Shown here: piece after piece, positions 37,695-46,740 of the stretch | How the letters are laid out: the number at the start of each line of letters is the position of its first letter | How positions within the stretch are numbered: the stretch's first letter is position 1 | Assembly: GCA_000818945.1 (NCBI GenBank) | Contig: KN805389.1 | Coordinates: forward strand, 1 to 64,000 | Source of the DNA: Schizochytrium sp. CCTCC M209059 | Lineage: Eukaryota > Sar > Bigyra > Thraustochytrida > Thraustochytriidae | Direction of reading: 5' to 3' | DNA: 64,000 nucleotides | Position numbers and translations under genes: made by a program | The notes under the pieces: generated by a model | What the model was told of the DNA's origin: nothing | Database searches by the model: none | Seen by the model: only the letters and a program-made list of their open reading frames with translations

Positions 37695-40154
37695 TCAAAA
37701 GCTTTCGTCATTATCTTGATTTGAATCAGCCTCTGCATCATCAGCGCAGAGTTCCGACTCCCATGCCTCAGAGAGCTCAGTAGAGACTTTGTCGAGACCT
37801 GTCCGTTGTAGCTCGGCAGTCGCGTAGTTGTACCAGAGATCATAGCGAGTTTTCGCCGCATGTTCTTTCGTGTACATAACCGACATGCCCGTTTCACCTT
37901 GCTCAGTACCTTGCGCGCATACTTCAATGAGCTTGAAGATTTTAGGAATCAATGTCGACTTCTCTCGCATTTGTAAATCCCGCAGGACGGAATTGACTAC
38001 AGCAGGGGGGCAGGGGTCGTAGGCTCCACGACCAAGATCATTTGACATGCACACGGGGTTGTGCTTCTTTCTCTGTTCTTGTTGGGAAGGATCGGCCTTC
38101 TCAAAGACAAGATAAGAGATCTCATTGTTCACCAGGTCCTCCTCGACTTTGGCACGTGCCGTGTTCCATTCACAGCGCTTACTCGTTGGACAGTTGTCGC
38201 GCGGGTCTCGGCGACGAAGATTCTGCACGGCTTGTAGCAAAGCACACACGTGCACGCATCCCTGATCAACTCGGGCGGCAGGGCAGGCGCACATCTGGTC
38301 ACAGACGTTTGTCACGTATGGAGGCCGTCCGTCCATCGCTTCATGCCATTCGATGGAACAACGCACAAAGACAGGATAGGTGGCATTGACCATTGACCTT
38401 GGGCAGTGAAGCCTGAACCAACACTCTTTAGCAGGTTTGTCTCCATTCGGTACGAAGTAGGCTGCAAATCCGCGAAGATGTGTGCGGAAGCAAATGCGCT
38501 TGTAACCTTTTCGAAAAACACCTTTCTTCGTACATACGTCCTTGAAATGTTTCTGCAAGAACTGTTCCGAGACCAGCGGCGCTCGCTCTTGCAATTCGCC
38601 GATATAGGTGATCCAGCGGTCTGACGGGATGGCGGCAAGTGCAGCCTTGGCTTCGGCGTTATCTATCAGTGGAAGGTCTACATTCCGTCCGCAGTTTCTC
38701 AGCAGCTGCAGGACGCTGAGGCCCTCTGGGCAACGCAGATTGGTAAGCTGGTGATTCCCTTTCTTTGCTGCTGCTTCAGCAGCCATTTGGGCACGCACGC
38801 TCGCGCGAAGCTCATGCTTTTTCTTGCCAGACGCAAATTGCCCGCGAGTGCGGAGCCAGCGGGCCAACTGGGCAAGCGATGCTGTGTCAACATGTTCCTC
38901 ACACATCTTGGCCCCGATAATAAGGTCTTCTGTGAGCTGCACAGGGTGGACCGTGTCCTGAGGCTGGATCACAGAATAACCCTGACCAACGTCATGGTGT
39001 TTTGGCTTCTTCCTCTGGCATCCACATCCATCACGCATGCAAAGCAGGCCCAGAGAGATGAGGTCCACCTGCTCGCGGTCGAAACTTGTTTTGCCGAAAC
39101 GTTCAATGCATCCTGTGTCAATCGCAACCTTCTCATCGAGATAATTGATCTCGCGCTTCGCAAGGTGCAGCGCGATGCCCCCAAGAAGACCGCCCTTCGC
39201 CCTTTTCATGTCCGAGACAACATCCTCTTTGCGTAGTTGCTTCGCGTAATTATTGCAGAGAATGTCCGCGAGCTGATCAGGGTCTTTCCAGCTTTCCAGT
39301 GTGACCCCGCGATGTAAGAGCAGCTCCATGACGGACAGTGCCGTTTTTGCCCCAACGCCTTTAAGGTTGTGATAGTCCGAATCCACGAGTAACGCGTACG
39401 CAAGGCACACAGCGGCCGCCGCTTCACGCGGCTCGCATGCGTGGTGTCCTACAACTCTGTCAATGATAAGACCCAAGTCACGTGGACGGTCGCAGAGCGC
39501 GTTTGATTCATCTTCTGGCGCAGTATTTGCCGCTGGGTCGTAGAGAATGCCCAAACCGTCCTGCCAAAAGCCCGGTGGGATGACAACGACATTTCCGCCG
39601 TGGTGAACGAGCATGTCTGAGTCAACTGAGATAATGTATTGGATAGAACCTTCATGGAGCAACGCGACAAGCGTGTGATCTGCCTCGTAGGGAGCCACCA
39701 CATAGGGGTATCCCTCCACTCGCAACTGCCTGATGACCGCGTAAACAAGATCACGGGTGACGCCAGCGTTTGCCTTTGAGATCTTTTCCATGAGCGCGGT
39801 CGAAGGCTCCTCGCCGGCGTTGAGGCAAGCTTGTAGGTCTTCCATCAAACCTTGGACCATTCTATCGCGTTTGTTGCTTCTTGCAGAGTTCGTGCTTGCC
39901 TTTATTTCGTTTGAAACGCCATCGAAGACGACGATAGGGCGAGCGCCCCATGTTTTGAGCTTCTTAAGCCGCCCAATAAAACCCTGCACGATGCTAGTGA
40001 AGTTGCCCTTAGAGACCTCTTCATGCTGCACGCTCACGTACATGTGCAGCCAGACTGAGGCGTCAATCCCAACATCCTTGTCGCGCAAGAGTTCGTAGAG
40101 CTGGACGTTGCGTTGCTTCGAACGTAGTTGCTTGAGCAGCTCCGTAACGCCCAT
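37695..40154 (-). CDS. XPG/EXO1-type nuclease with SAP and SWIM domains
   Basis: ATG at 40154 (MGVTELLKQL, the FEN1-family style of start); 819 residues. All acidic active-site positions of the family are present: Asp31 (GIDASVWLH), Asp78 (VVFDG), Glu157 and Asp159 (APYEAD, as in EXO1), Asp178 and Asp180 (SVDSD), Asp260 (VDSDY) just before the helix-hairpin GVGAKTAL. A Cys-rich patch lies at 349-379, a SAP-type DNA-binding motif at about 425-458 (LARWLRTRG then SGKKKHEL), and a SWIM finger at 622-635 (CxC, eight residues, CxH), followed by TSKRCEWN, which resembles text after the SWIM in transposon YqaJ proteins. Flap/5' exonuclease activity is expected. No YqaJ domain is seen. Its position inside the inverted repeats ties it to the transposon. 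Confidence 0.88.
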   Translation of the reverse strand: MGVTELLKQLRSKQRNVQLYELLRDKDVGIDASVWLHMYVSVQHEEVSKGNFTSIVQGFIGRLKKLKTWGARPIVVFDGVSNEIKASTNSARSNKRDRMVQGLMEDLQACLNAGEEPSTALMEKISKANAGVTRDLVYAVIRQLRVEGYPYVVAPYEADHTLVALLHEGSIQYIISVDSDMLVHHGGNVVVIPPGFWQDGLGILYDPAANTAPEDESNALCDRPRDLGLIIDRVVGHHACEPREAAAAVCLAYALLVDSDYHNLKGVGAKTALSVMELLLHRGVTLESWKDPDQLADILCNNYAKQLRKEDVVSDMKRAKGGLLGGIALHLAKREINYLDEKVAIDTGCIERFGKTSFDREQVDLISLGLLCMRDGCGCQRKKPKHHDVGQGYSVIQPQDTVHPVQLTEDLIIGAKMCEEHVDTASLAQLARWLRTRGQFASGKKKHELRASVRAQMAAEAAAKKGNHQLTNLRCPEGLSVLQLLRNCGRNVDLPLIDNAEAKAALAAIPSDRWITYIGELQERAPLVSEQFLQKHFKDVCTKKGVFRKGYKRICFRTHLRGFAAYFVPNGDKPAKECWFRLHCPRSMVNATYPVFVRCSIEWHEAMDGRPPYVTNVCDQMCACPAARVDQGCVHVCALLQAVQNLRRRDPRDNCPTSKRCEWNTARAKVEEDLVNNEISYLVFEKADPSQQEQRKKHNPVCMSNDLGRGAYDPCPPAVVNSVLRDLQMREKSTLIPKIFKLIEVCAQGTEQGETGMSVMYTKEHAAKTRYDLWYNYATAELQRTGLDKVSTELSEAWESELCADDAEADSNQDNDESF

Positions 40155-40292
40155 GACGACACGGGAGTATGCTTCTAGCTTCTCCGCTCCGGCTCCTGCG
40201 CGCTTGCTGCTTTTGCGCCCGCGTACGCACCTGCGCACGCGCCTCCAGCGCGCAGACAGTCTGCTTTACGGTTAGGTGGCAGCTCTCTCTTT

Positions 40293-40302
40293 TCGCGCAA
40301 GG
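40293..40302 (-). repeat. right subterminal inverted motif
   Basis: TCGCGCAAGG, reverse complement of 34859-34868, 100 bp in from the right end and 138 bp upstream of the nuclease ATG. Confidence 0.5.
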
Positions 40303-40389
40303 CCCTCTCCCTGCTTACCAGTAGTTAATCTGACAGGTGGGGGGTAGATTAAGGAGAAATTGCACGTTTTCAGGCGTTTCAGAGCACCG

Positions 40390-40402
40390 ATGCATATTGT
40401 CT
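40390..40402 (-). repeat. right terminal inverted repeat
   Basis: ATGCATATTGTCT, exact reverse complement of the left terminal repeat, followed by TTTCAGG. Confidence 0.85.
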
Positions 40403-41110
40403 TTTCAGGTGCCCTTTTCTAAACATTTTGGGGGTCTCCGCACCAGATGTCCCAGATTCGAGTACCACTTCGCTTGTCCCGTCCAGGCCGGCGAAACCCG
40501 CCTGTGTAAGATATCCCGTGTATGCGTTGGTTCTCCCGGTTGCGCCGAGGACCCACATTGCTGCTTACTCACTGGCAGGCTGTCACGACATAGGCCTATC
40601 TCCCCCCCGAGTTCGAAGCGACCTCGCTCTCTCTCATCGCAGGGTCCGCGCCGGCCGCCCGTGCCGCTCTGCGCGAGCCTCCTCGCGGCCTCTCTCCTCG
40701 CCAGTCTCTCTTGCGCGCGCGGACCCTCCCCTCCGAACCCTGCTGGCTCTCCCCGCCCGAGGCGGCGTGTCCGATCGGCCGCGTCCGAGTAGTATCCATC
40801 CATCCGTCGATCATCCACCCAGCTCGTCCCTCCAACGTGCCGAGTCCGCGCGCGTTTCCAAGCGCCCGGACCCGGAGCGTCTCGAACCGCGTTCCCTCCC
40901 GCTCGCGCCGTGCGAGGCAGCGCGGGGGCCGCCTCGCGCATCTCGGCATTGACGACGCGGGGTCAACTTTCGTGTGCGTTGACACGCGGCAAGGACGCGC
41001 TCTTGCACTCTTGCACTCTTGCACTCTTGCAAACCTGGAACGGGCGTGCGAGCGCCGACCGACGCAGACGCAGTCGCAGACGGACATCGAGTGGGAGTTC
41101 CGCGGCGAGG
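40403..41110. other. intergenic region right of the transposon
   Basis: 708 bp of GC-rich sequence, presumably the promoter and leader of the gene at 41111. It holds a TAGGCCTA octamer at 40591 and four units of an 8-bp repeat (TCTTGCAC) at 41001-41032. Overlapping frames on both strands have no recognisable product. Confidence 0.55.
41001..41032. repeat. 8-bp tandem repeat TCTTGCAC
   Basis: Three perfect units and a fourth ending TCTTGCAA, 79 bp before the next ATG. Confidence 0.9.
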
Positions 41111-42061
41111 ATGCCGGCGGAGAAGAAGCAAAAGCCGAGTCGGCACGGCACGCTGTGCGAGAATGATACGGTAGATGCCGTCGCCGTAGACACGATCCAG
41201 GTGCTCCAGCACTACACCACAGAGGGAACAAAGGACTACTTTGGAGAGGCCGGAAAGCTACCGCCAGAGGCCGCGCAAATGCATTCGCCACGATACGTCG
41301 TGTACCACACGTTTAGGGACGAAAAGGATGACACGGACTGGATTGGGCTCAAGCTCAGTTCGAACAGCACCAAAGGTTCGCCACCTGCAGTACCTCTGGT
41401 CCCCGGCGAGTATAAGATTGAGCTCAAGCTTCCCAAAGATCTTAATCGTAACGTCGCTTACGACACCGCGGGCGCCATTATTGGAGGTATCTCCACGCTC
41501 GGGGCGCAGGATGAAGAGAAAGCCAATGAGGCCTTTGCGCGCGGACTGCCTACTTCGTATGTGGATGTTCAGGTCATTGCAGGCGCGAAAAAGTACGCTG
41601 TGCTCTCAACCCGCGGCATCCTCGACCTAGGGCTGCACTCGAGCTTCGTCCGCTCCTTTTGCGTGCAGCCGCACGACGGAGATGTCACGCTGCAGGTGAA
41701 AATGCACAGCCACACCGTGTTGAAACGTCTCAAAGTGGAGGCCAAGCTGTATAGACGTGATTTTCACGCCAAGGAAATGGACGCGGCCGAGGCGCGCAGA
41801 AGAGCAACCGCAAAACGCGGCAAGGCGATCTTGCATCAAGCTCTCGCCGCCGCTGCAGGTACACCGCGCCAGCGTCTCGATCCAGACGTTAATATTCGCC
41901 ATGTCGTTGAAAGTTTCTACAGCGACATGGCTCCTGAGCGTCTTCCTAATCTTGACTTTGTTTTTCGGCACTTTGCCGGACGAGACGACGACCTCATCAA
42001 CACTATTGAGGCTAAGTATGGCGTTCGATTCGATCGACGAGGCAATTATATCAATCGCTAA
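41111..42061 (+). CDS. hypothetical protein
   Basis: ATG at 41111 (MPAEKKQKPSRHG); 316 residues; the frame is open upstream to a non-ATG codon. I do not recognise a family. The middle is beta-rich (YVVYHTF, WIGLKLSS, GEYKIELKLP, YAVLST, VTLQVKMHSHTVLKRLKVEAKLY), compatible with a beta-sandwich. A basic helical segment follows (ARRRATAKRGKAILHQALA), and the end (LPNLDFVFRHFAGRDDDLINTIEAKYGV) looks like a small helical module. No signal peptide or membrane segment. Codon use matches the neighbours and the frame is long and uninterrupted, so it is very likely a real gene. Confidence 0.7.
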   Translation: MPAEKKQKPSRHGTLCENDTVDAVAVDTIQVLQHYTTEGTKDYFGEAGKLPPEAAQMHSPRYVVYHTFRDEKDDTDWIGLKLSSNSTKGSPPAVPLVPGEYKIELKLPKDLNRNVAYDTAGAIIGGISTLGAQDEEKANEAFARGLPTSYVDVQVIAGAKKYAVLSTRGILDLGLHSSFVRSFCVQPHDGDVTLQVKMHSHTVLKRLKVEAKLYRRDFHAKEMDAAEARRRATAKRGKAILHQALAAAAGTPRQRLDPDVNIRHVVESFYSDMAPERLPNLDFVFRHFAGRDDDLINTIEAKYGVRFDRRGNYINR

Positions 42062-42246
42062 ATGTGCTGGTGCGCTGCGCATGACACGTTGCAATGTATT
42101 TCATCCGTTTAATGCCCTCTTTGTTGACGAATCATACCTGCGCCTTACATCTTTGCTATGTTTTTCTCTCACCCCCTCACCCGGGGAATTAATTAGTAGG
42201 CCTATCTTTAGCTTCTTTCTTTATTTGTGCTTTGTGATTGCTCTGT

Positions 42247-43310
42247 TCATGCATTTTCGAATTGGGCAAGAAGTTCTGAAAGCACTTTGCGCGTTGGTTC
42301 GTAACGGGCCTCAAAAACGCCATTGTGCGACGACGGCAACACGAGAACGTGCTCTTCGGATTCCCCATTCGCTGCCGTCTCTCGTGATTCTTGGAATCCC
42401 ACGACTTGGAGCACGCCCAGGGGCGCGCCCGCGGCAAAGTCTACAAACATGTTGCGAATTGCAGGGTTTGCGAGGCGCAGCTTGCGAAACTTCGCTTCCT
42501 CTGGCTTTTGCTTGGCATTGTCAACTACCTTGATCAAGCTGCGCAGCGTTTTCAGAGTCGCCTCGCGATCAAGTGTCGCTGCGCTCTCGAGTTCGCTCAT
42601 GGCTTCGGTCAGTGACTCTGCAGCTGTCTGAAGCAAGGAATCGTGGTCCTCTAACGCTTGTGGTGTCGATGACAGCGTAGACTTGGAAGCATCCTTGGAG
42701 GCATCAGGGGCCTCTGTTCGCTTCACCGACTCAACCAGTGCGTCATACAGCGCAGTAGCTTGTTCGTACTTGCTGATGACGTCAGGGTCAACCTTGTCGG
42801 AATCCACGCTCCCGGACGAGACTGCATTATGGGCAAAGTCAATGGCTCGCTCAAGTTGAGTCAGGTCGGCCGCGTTAATCGCAGCCTCGAGGGCTTGACC
42901 AATTTGTTGCATGATTTTCTCGGGAGAAGGCGTGCTATCCGCAGAGGTAACGCTTGCAGAGTTTTCACTGGGGCCCTGCAGTCCTTGAAGATTTGCTGCG
43001 GCGCGCCCGGCCGCTGCACTGTGCATTGTCGATTCGTAAGGATTAAATCCGCTTTGTTCAAGCTCCTTGGCTTGAGCCTGCATTTTCTTTGAAACGGCGC
43101 CATTCTGGTCGATTCCAGCAAGTGACTCCCGCTCTGAATTGGCTGCAGTCCCGCCTCCGCTGGTTGAGCGTCCAATTTGGGCATCGGCTGCACGCTGGTC
43201 CTTTATGCGCTTTTCACGCTGCTTTGCAATGCGGTTACCCCATCCTTGCTTTCTCTTTTCCGCAGCTCCTTCTTGTTGTGCGCGTTGTGCGGCGCGTTCC
43301 GAAGGGTTTG

Positions 43311-43350
<40 letters not shown>

Positions 43351-43593
43351 TGTACTCTCGATTGTCGCACCGCTGTTGCTTATATCATCGTTATCGCTTC
43401 GCAACGAATGTCCCTTGCCCTGGAAGGACTTATTGCTGTTGCCCTGTAGGTTGAAGTCGTCGCCATCGTCGTGGCATCACCGTCGCGTTCATGCCAAGTG
43501 TCAGTGCCTTCTTCTCTTCTCGGACGCCTCGGCGCGCAGGAGCGGAGGTCATGGAGCACATGCTGCAGGCCTTCCGCGCGCGCAACGTACCAT
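42247..43593 (-). CDS. PUB-domain protein, probably N-myristoylated, two exons
   Basis: The large frame has no ATG at its start; it is open upstream to a stop near 43480. A GT-AG intron (43444-43590) solves this: ATG at 43593-43591 is followed directly by a gtacgt donor, and the acceptor ctacag joins to GGC, giving MGNSNKSFQGKG, a good N-myristoylation signal. The product would be 399 residues. A polyglutamine run (13 Gln), a basic stretch (KRKQGWGNRIAKQREKRIK) and an Ala/Ser-rich middle lead to a C-terminal PUB/PUG domain (about 290-399: LKTLRSLIKVVDNA, FRKLRLANPAIRNMF, LGVLQVVGFQ). PUB domains bind the C-terminus of the AAA ATPase p97/VCP, so a membrane-linked p97 cofactor is inferred. The one-codon first exon is an inference. 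Confidence 0.72.
43444..43590 (-). other. predicted intron after the start codon
   Basis: 147-bp GT-AG intron, donor atg|gtacgt and acceptor ctacag|ggc, phase 0. Proposed because the downstream frame lacks any ATG upstream of the conserved region. Confidence 0.6.
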
Positions 43594-43965
43594 CGTGTAT
43601 GTGCCGAGCGACTGTCGAACGATACCTCGCTCTATCAACTTTGGATTTTGGTTTTACAAGAAAACAATCCAAGCCATCAACGAGGACCCACCTTTTGGAA
43701 AATGATGGCACGCAGAGATACCCGAGGAGGGAGAGCAGTCTTGACCCGCTAAGAAGCTGGCCAGCCTTGCCAATCAAAGAGGGAGCCAATCAAGAGAGCA
43801 GAGAGTCAAGGCATAACTTATAATGTACTATCTATCTCATGGTCGTCGAGGCATCGACAAAATTCTAGGTTCTCGTAACTGTAGCGCTTGCAAGCTGCTC
43901 TATTTTCAGGCAAACTAACAGTAGACCACCTCCTTTTTGACGGATCATGTATTGATCGAGTTGTA

Positions 43966-44436
43966 TCAGCTTAAAAGTTGCTGGAATTCATCAAAGTCGA
44001 TCGTTCCTGATCCATCGAGATCGATCTGATTGACGAGATGTTGAATGTCGATGGTCAGACCGAAATCATGCTTGACGATCTTTACGAGCTTGTCCGTATC
44101 AACAATTCCCACTGGCTTGCTCGACGAGTCTGCCGGGCGATCACCGCCTACAGCCACCCATGCATCCATGACTTCGCTGTCCTCGTTGCTCTCTGCAAGT
44201 TCTTTTTGCCGTGCAATGACCTCGAGAAACTCGGAAAAATTGATGGAATTATCGTCGTTCGTGTCGACGCTCGAAATCATCTGGAATATTTCCTCATCCG
44301 TCGGGTTTTGGCCCATCGCCTTGAGACAGTCTTTCAGCTCCCACTGGTCGATTGATCCCGACCGGTCCTGGTCGAAAAGCAAAAAGGACTCTTTACAAGC
44401 GTCGATCTCCTCTTGTGTGAGCCGCAGATGCGCCAT
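43966..44436 (-). CDS. calmodulin-like EF-hand protein
   Basis: 156 residues, ATG at 44436. EF-hand 1 (FDQDRSGSIDQWEL) and EF-hand 4 (IDLDGSGTIDFDEF) are canonical. EF-hand 2 (VDTNDDNSINFSEF) keeps most ligands, and EF-hand 3 is degenerate, with the stretch DAWVAVGGDRPADSSS in its place. The shape, two hands, a DAWVAVGG-type linker, then a pair with one good hand, is like calmodulin-related axonemal proteins such as the outer-arm dynein light chain LC4, but that identity is tentative. Calcium sensing is the safe call. It shares the upstream side with the decayed region to the right. Confidence 0.85.
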   Translation of the reverse strand: MAHLRLTQEEIDACKESFLLFDQDRSGSIDQWELKDCLKAMGQNPTDEEIFQMISSVDTNDDNSINFSEFLEVIARQKELAESNEDSEVMDAWVAVGGDRPADSSSKPVGIVDTDKLVKIVKHDFGLTIDIQHLVNQIDLDGSGTIDFDEFQQLLS

Positions 44437-45093
44437 CTTTGGAACGCGGCCGCGCTCGCGCCCGGGCCAAGGGAGCTAGCTGGTTTCGCGACCGCGCGTT
44501 GCTGAGCTTTATGTCTACTCTACGGATTTGCCGGATCACCGTACACAACAAAGAAAGTCACACGCTCCTTCACGTCCAGAATAAAGAGTAGAAGGAGGGG
44601 AAAAATGGCCGTTGGGGTGTCAGTGAAGAAAGTGAATGCACGAACGAAAGACTGCCTGAACTTGTCGCGCGCCAGAAGCCATTGAGCTACGGCAAAATAG
44701 GAATGACCAGGATTGCCGGGCTCGCCAGATATAATAAAATAAAAAATGGATTAGCCAAGAGCGGACTGCAGCAGCAGCATCATCATCGTCGACCATGCGT
44801 CTTCAAAGCCATCAGCCAAATGTGTCAGCGAAGTGTCCACTTTCGCCAGATGCTATGTTAATGGTATCTTCTGGCGGAATATAACACGGTCAAATGCCCT
44901 CTCAGACAAGGCTGGTGCGGTTACGGTTCAAAGCGAGTGTCGTTTTCAAATAGTATTTTCAGCACGAGGCTATGAAACATTTTTTTTTCCTGGCGATTTG
45001 GACCGACCAGCAGTCTACCTAGTGAATACTTTTAAGCAGTAGCAGTAGCAGCAGCATCAACAGCAGGAGCAGTAGCAGCAGCATCAACAGCAG

Positions 45094-45640
45094 ATGAGGA
45101 AGCACAAGCGCACAATCATGACTAACAACATCCCTTGGGTATCAGGGGACTTTGATCACGAGAAAAAGTGGGTGCAGGCGATTCTGGCGGATCGCGATGA
45201 ACGTATTATCTGGGAGACGCGTTTCAATGGCGAATATGACGAGGACTTCACTCAACGATGAACGTGTTTTCTGGAGGACGCGTTTCAATGGCGAATATGA
45301 CGAGGATTTCACTCGAATTCTCGTCGTCGCGTTATCGCAAGACGCCATGGGCAAACGGGTGGAGAACAAAGGTCCGCCCTTCGGCAAGAATGATATAGGC
45401 GCGGATTTTAAGCTTGTACGATTCAAGTCAGGATCCATTGGGATATCCTGCTGCGGATCAGGGACCTATATAATGTCAAAATTCCGGAGGATCTTTTTTT
45501 TTTCCAAGACGAAGCAGGGCAAAGACACGATTACCGAGGTTCTTCGTGCTGAAGTATCCGAAGAAGAGAAGTCCTATTTGAAAGAAGTGATGTCGAAGCC
45601 TCGAATAAAGCGCTTATCAGGGCCGGAGAGCGTTCCGTGA
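45094..45640 (+). pseudogene. broken gene with 61-bp internal duplication
   Basis: From the ATG at 45094 (or 45118) a frame runs to a TGA at 45259-45261. A 61-bp segment (45196-45256) is repeated imperfectly at 45257-45317. Because 61 is not a multiple of three the continuation lies in another frame, which stays open to 45640. Both copies encode RFNGEYDEDFT in their own frames, so one ancestral protein of about 160 residues is implied. I cannot identify its family. The second part has lysine-rich helices (EVSEEEKSYLKEVMSK). It is probably dead, unless one half is expressed alone. Confidence 0.6.
45196..45317 (+). repeat. 61-bp tandem duplication
   Basis: Two adjacent copies with several mismatches concentrated near the start and the end of the unit; the central 30 bp are identical. 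Confidence 0.88.
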
Positions 45641-46233
45641 TGGCTCAGGCTGAAGTTCGCAAGGATGATTTTATCCCATGATAGTATGGTGGCCAGAAGT
45701 GCACCAAGTTGTTAAAAAAAATAGAATCGGGAAAAAAGAAATGCGAAATATTGACAATTGCACCGATTTCGGGTGGCGGACCCCCAGATGTGCTATTGCA
45801 AAACGACACTCTGATCAAAGTTGCATACTTGTTGCGCTGTTGAGTCTCAGAGTCGTGTTGCTCTTCACATTGATTGAGACTTTCCGTGCGTCTACTTCGT
45901 TGGCTTTGTCATGAGTCAGAGCACATAGATGAGACACGATGCCCTCGTGCACGCAATAGCGTTCGGGTGTCTTTCTTCTGCCACATGTGAATCAAAGCGC
46001 AAAGGAAGAGAAAAAAAGAAGGCGGCCACATTCCCTGTGCGAAGGACGGACGTATCTGTGCGTGTGTGAATGGAACAAAGCATAGAACACAGAAGATGAC
46101 CGTCGCCGCGGCCGCCGGGACGTGCCCGTGACCATGACGTGGTCTCATGCAGATGGCATAAGATGCAACGAACTTGGTCCCAGAACCCAGTCGAGCCCAA
46201 TCGAAAACGCGGAAGACTCGCTAGGCAGCAAAG

Positions 46234-46740
46234 ATGGGAGGCGCACTTGGCGTGGAGCGCAAGGCGAACGAAGTGCGTGACCTCGGCCTGCAGTACCTCG
46301 CCGCGCAGCGCGAGATGCAGATGGCTTTGAACTTGGCGCAAGCCCGAGACTTTTTGCAATATCTTGCGGGGCTCTGGACGGGCTGCGCTACGCTGGGCGT
46401 GGTCACTGCGCTGCGTGGCAAGTTTCCCAAGCCCTTGGCAGTGCCCGTTGGCGTGCTTCCTCTTGTTATGATCTACCAAGCGGACATGGCCTACTTTACC
46501 AAGATTCGTCGCGTGTGCAAGGAGGCCGAGCACATTATGGTTGACGAGCGCTGGCGTTTCGTGCCGCCGACGAAGGCACCCTTTTACAAATTCTACGAGG
46601 AAGAAGCTGCATTTCTCGACTCGCAACCTATGAAACTCGGCGACCGAGTTGGCTCTTACTGGCCGGCTTATGTGCGTGGATTTTTGGAGACGCCCCCTTT
46701 CCAGGCCGCGGACGAACCTTTCAGGAGCGAGACCCCATAA
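46234..46740 (+). CDS. PLGRKT: plasminogen receptor (KT)-like membrane protein
   Basis: 168 residues, near the 147 of animal PLGRKT (C9orf46). The order matches: an N-terminal amphipathic helix rich in Gln/Met (LAAQREMQMALNLAQARDFLQYLAGL), two hydrophobic segments around TGCATLGVV and PLAVPVGVLPLVMIYQADMAY, then a C-terminal acid/basic tail (KEAEHIMVDERWRFVPP). In animals the protein carries a C-terminal lysine for plasminogen binding. Here the tail ends in ETP, so that role does not apply; it is likely a conserved mitochondrial or plasma membrane protein of unknown basic function. Confidence 0.78.
   Translation: MGGALGVERKANEVRDLGLQYLAAQREMQMALNLAQARDFLQYLAGLWTGCATLGVVTALRGKFPKPLAVPVGVLPLVMIYQADMAYFTKIRRVCKEAEHIMVDERWRFVPPTKAPFYKFYEEEAAFLDSQPMKLGDRVGSYWPAYVRGFLETPPFQAADEPFRSETP

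Larger units (their letters stand above)
34788..40402. mobile_element. DNA transposon with DDE_Tnp_4 transposase and XPG-SAP-SWIM nuclease
   Basis: A 5615-bp element bounded by AGACAATATGCAT (34788-34800) and its exact reverse complement (40390-40402). Outside the repeats both sides show TT, so a 2-bp TT target duplication is possible but weak. Inside are two convergent genes with stops 18 bp apart: a PIF/Harbinger-ISL2EU-type transposase on the plus strand and an XPG-type nuclease with SAP and SWIM domains on the minus strand. A second inverted motif, CCTTGCGCGA, occurs near both ends. Known ISL2EU-type elements pair a THAP/HTH/DDE transposase with a SWIM-YqaJ protein, so the nuclease is unusual. 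The element separates NOSIP from the gene at 41111. It looks recent (perfect repeats, one intact large gene) but the transposase frame is interrupted. Confidence 0.82.
44437..46233. other. AT-rich gene-poor region with decayed gene
   Basis: About 1.8 kb, poorer in GC than its neighbours. It holds a CAG/AGC-type trinucleotide stretch (45039-45093) and the broken gene at 45094-45640. The frame at 44833-45042 has no recognisable product. The right-hand 300 bp is presumably the promoter of PLGRKT. Confidence 0.5.
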
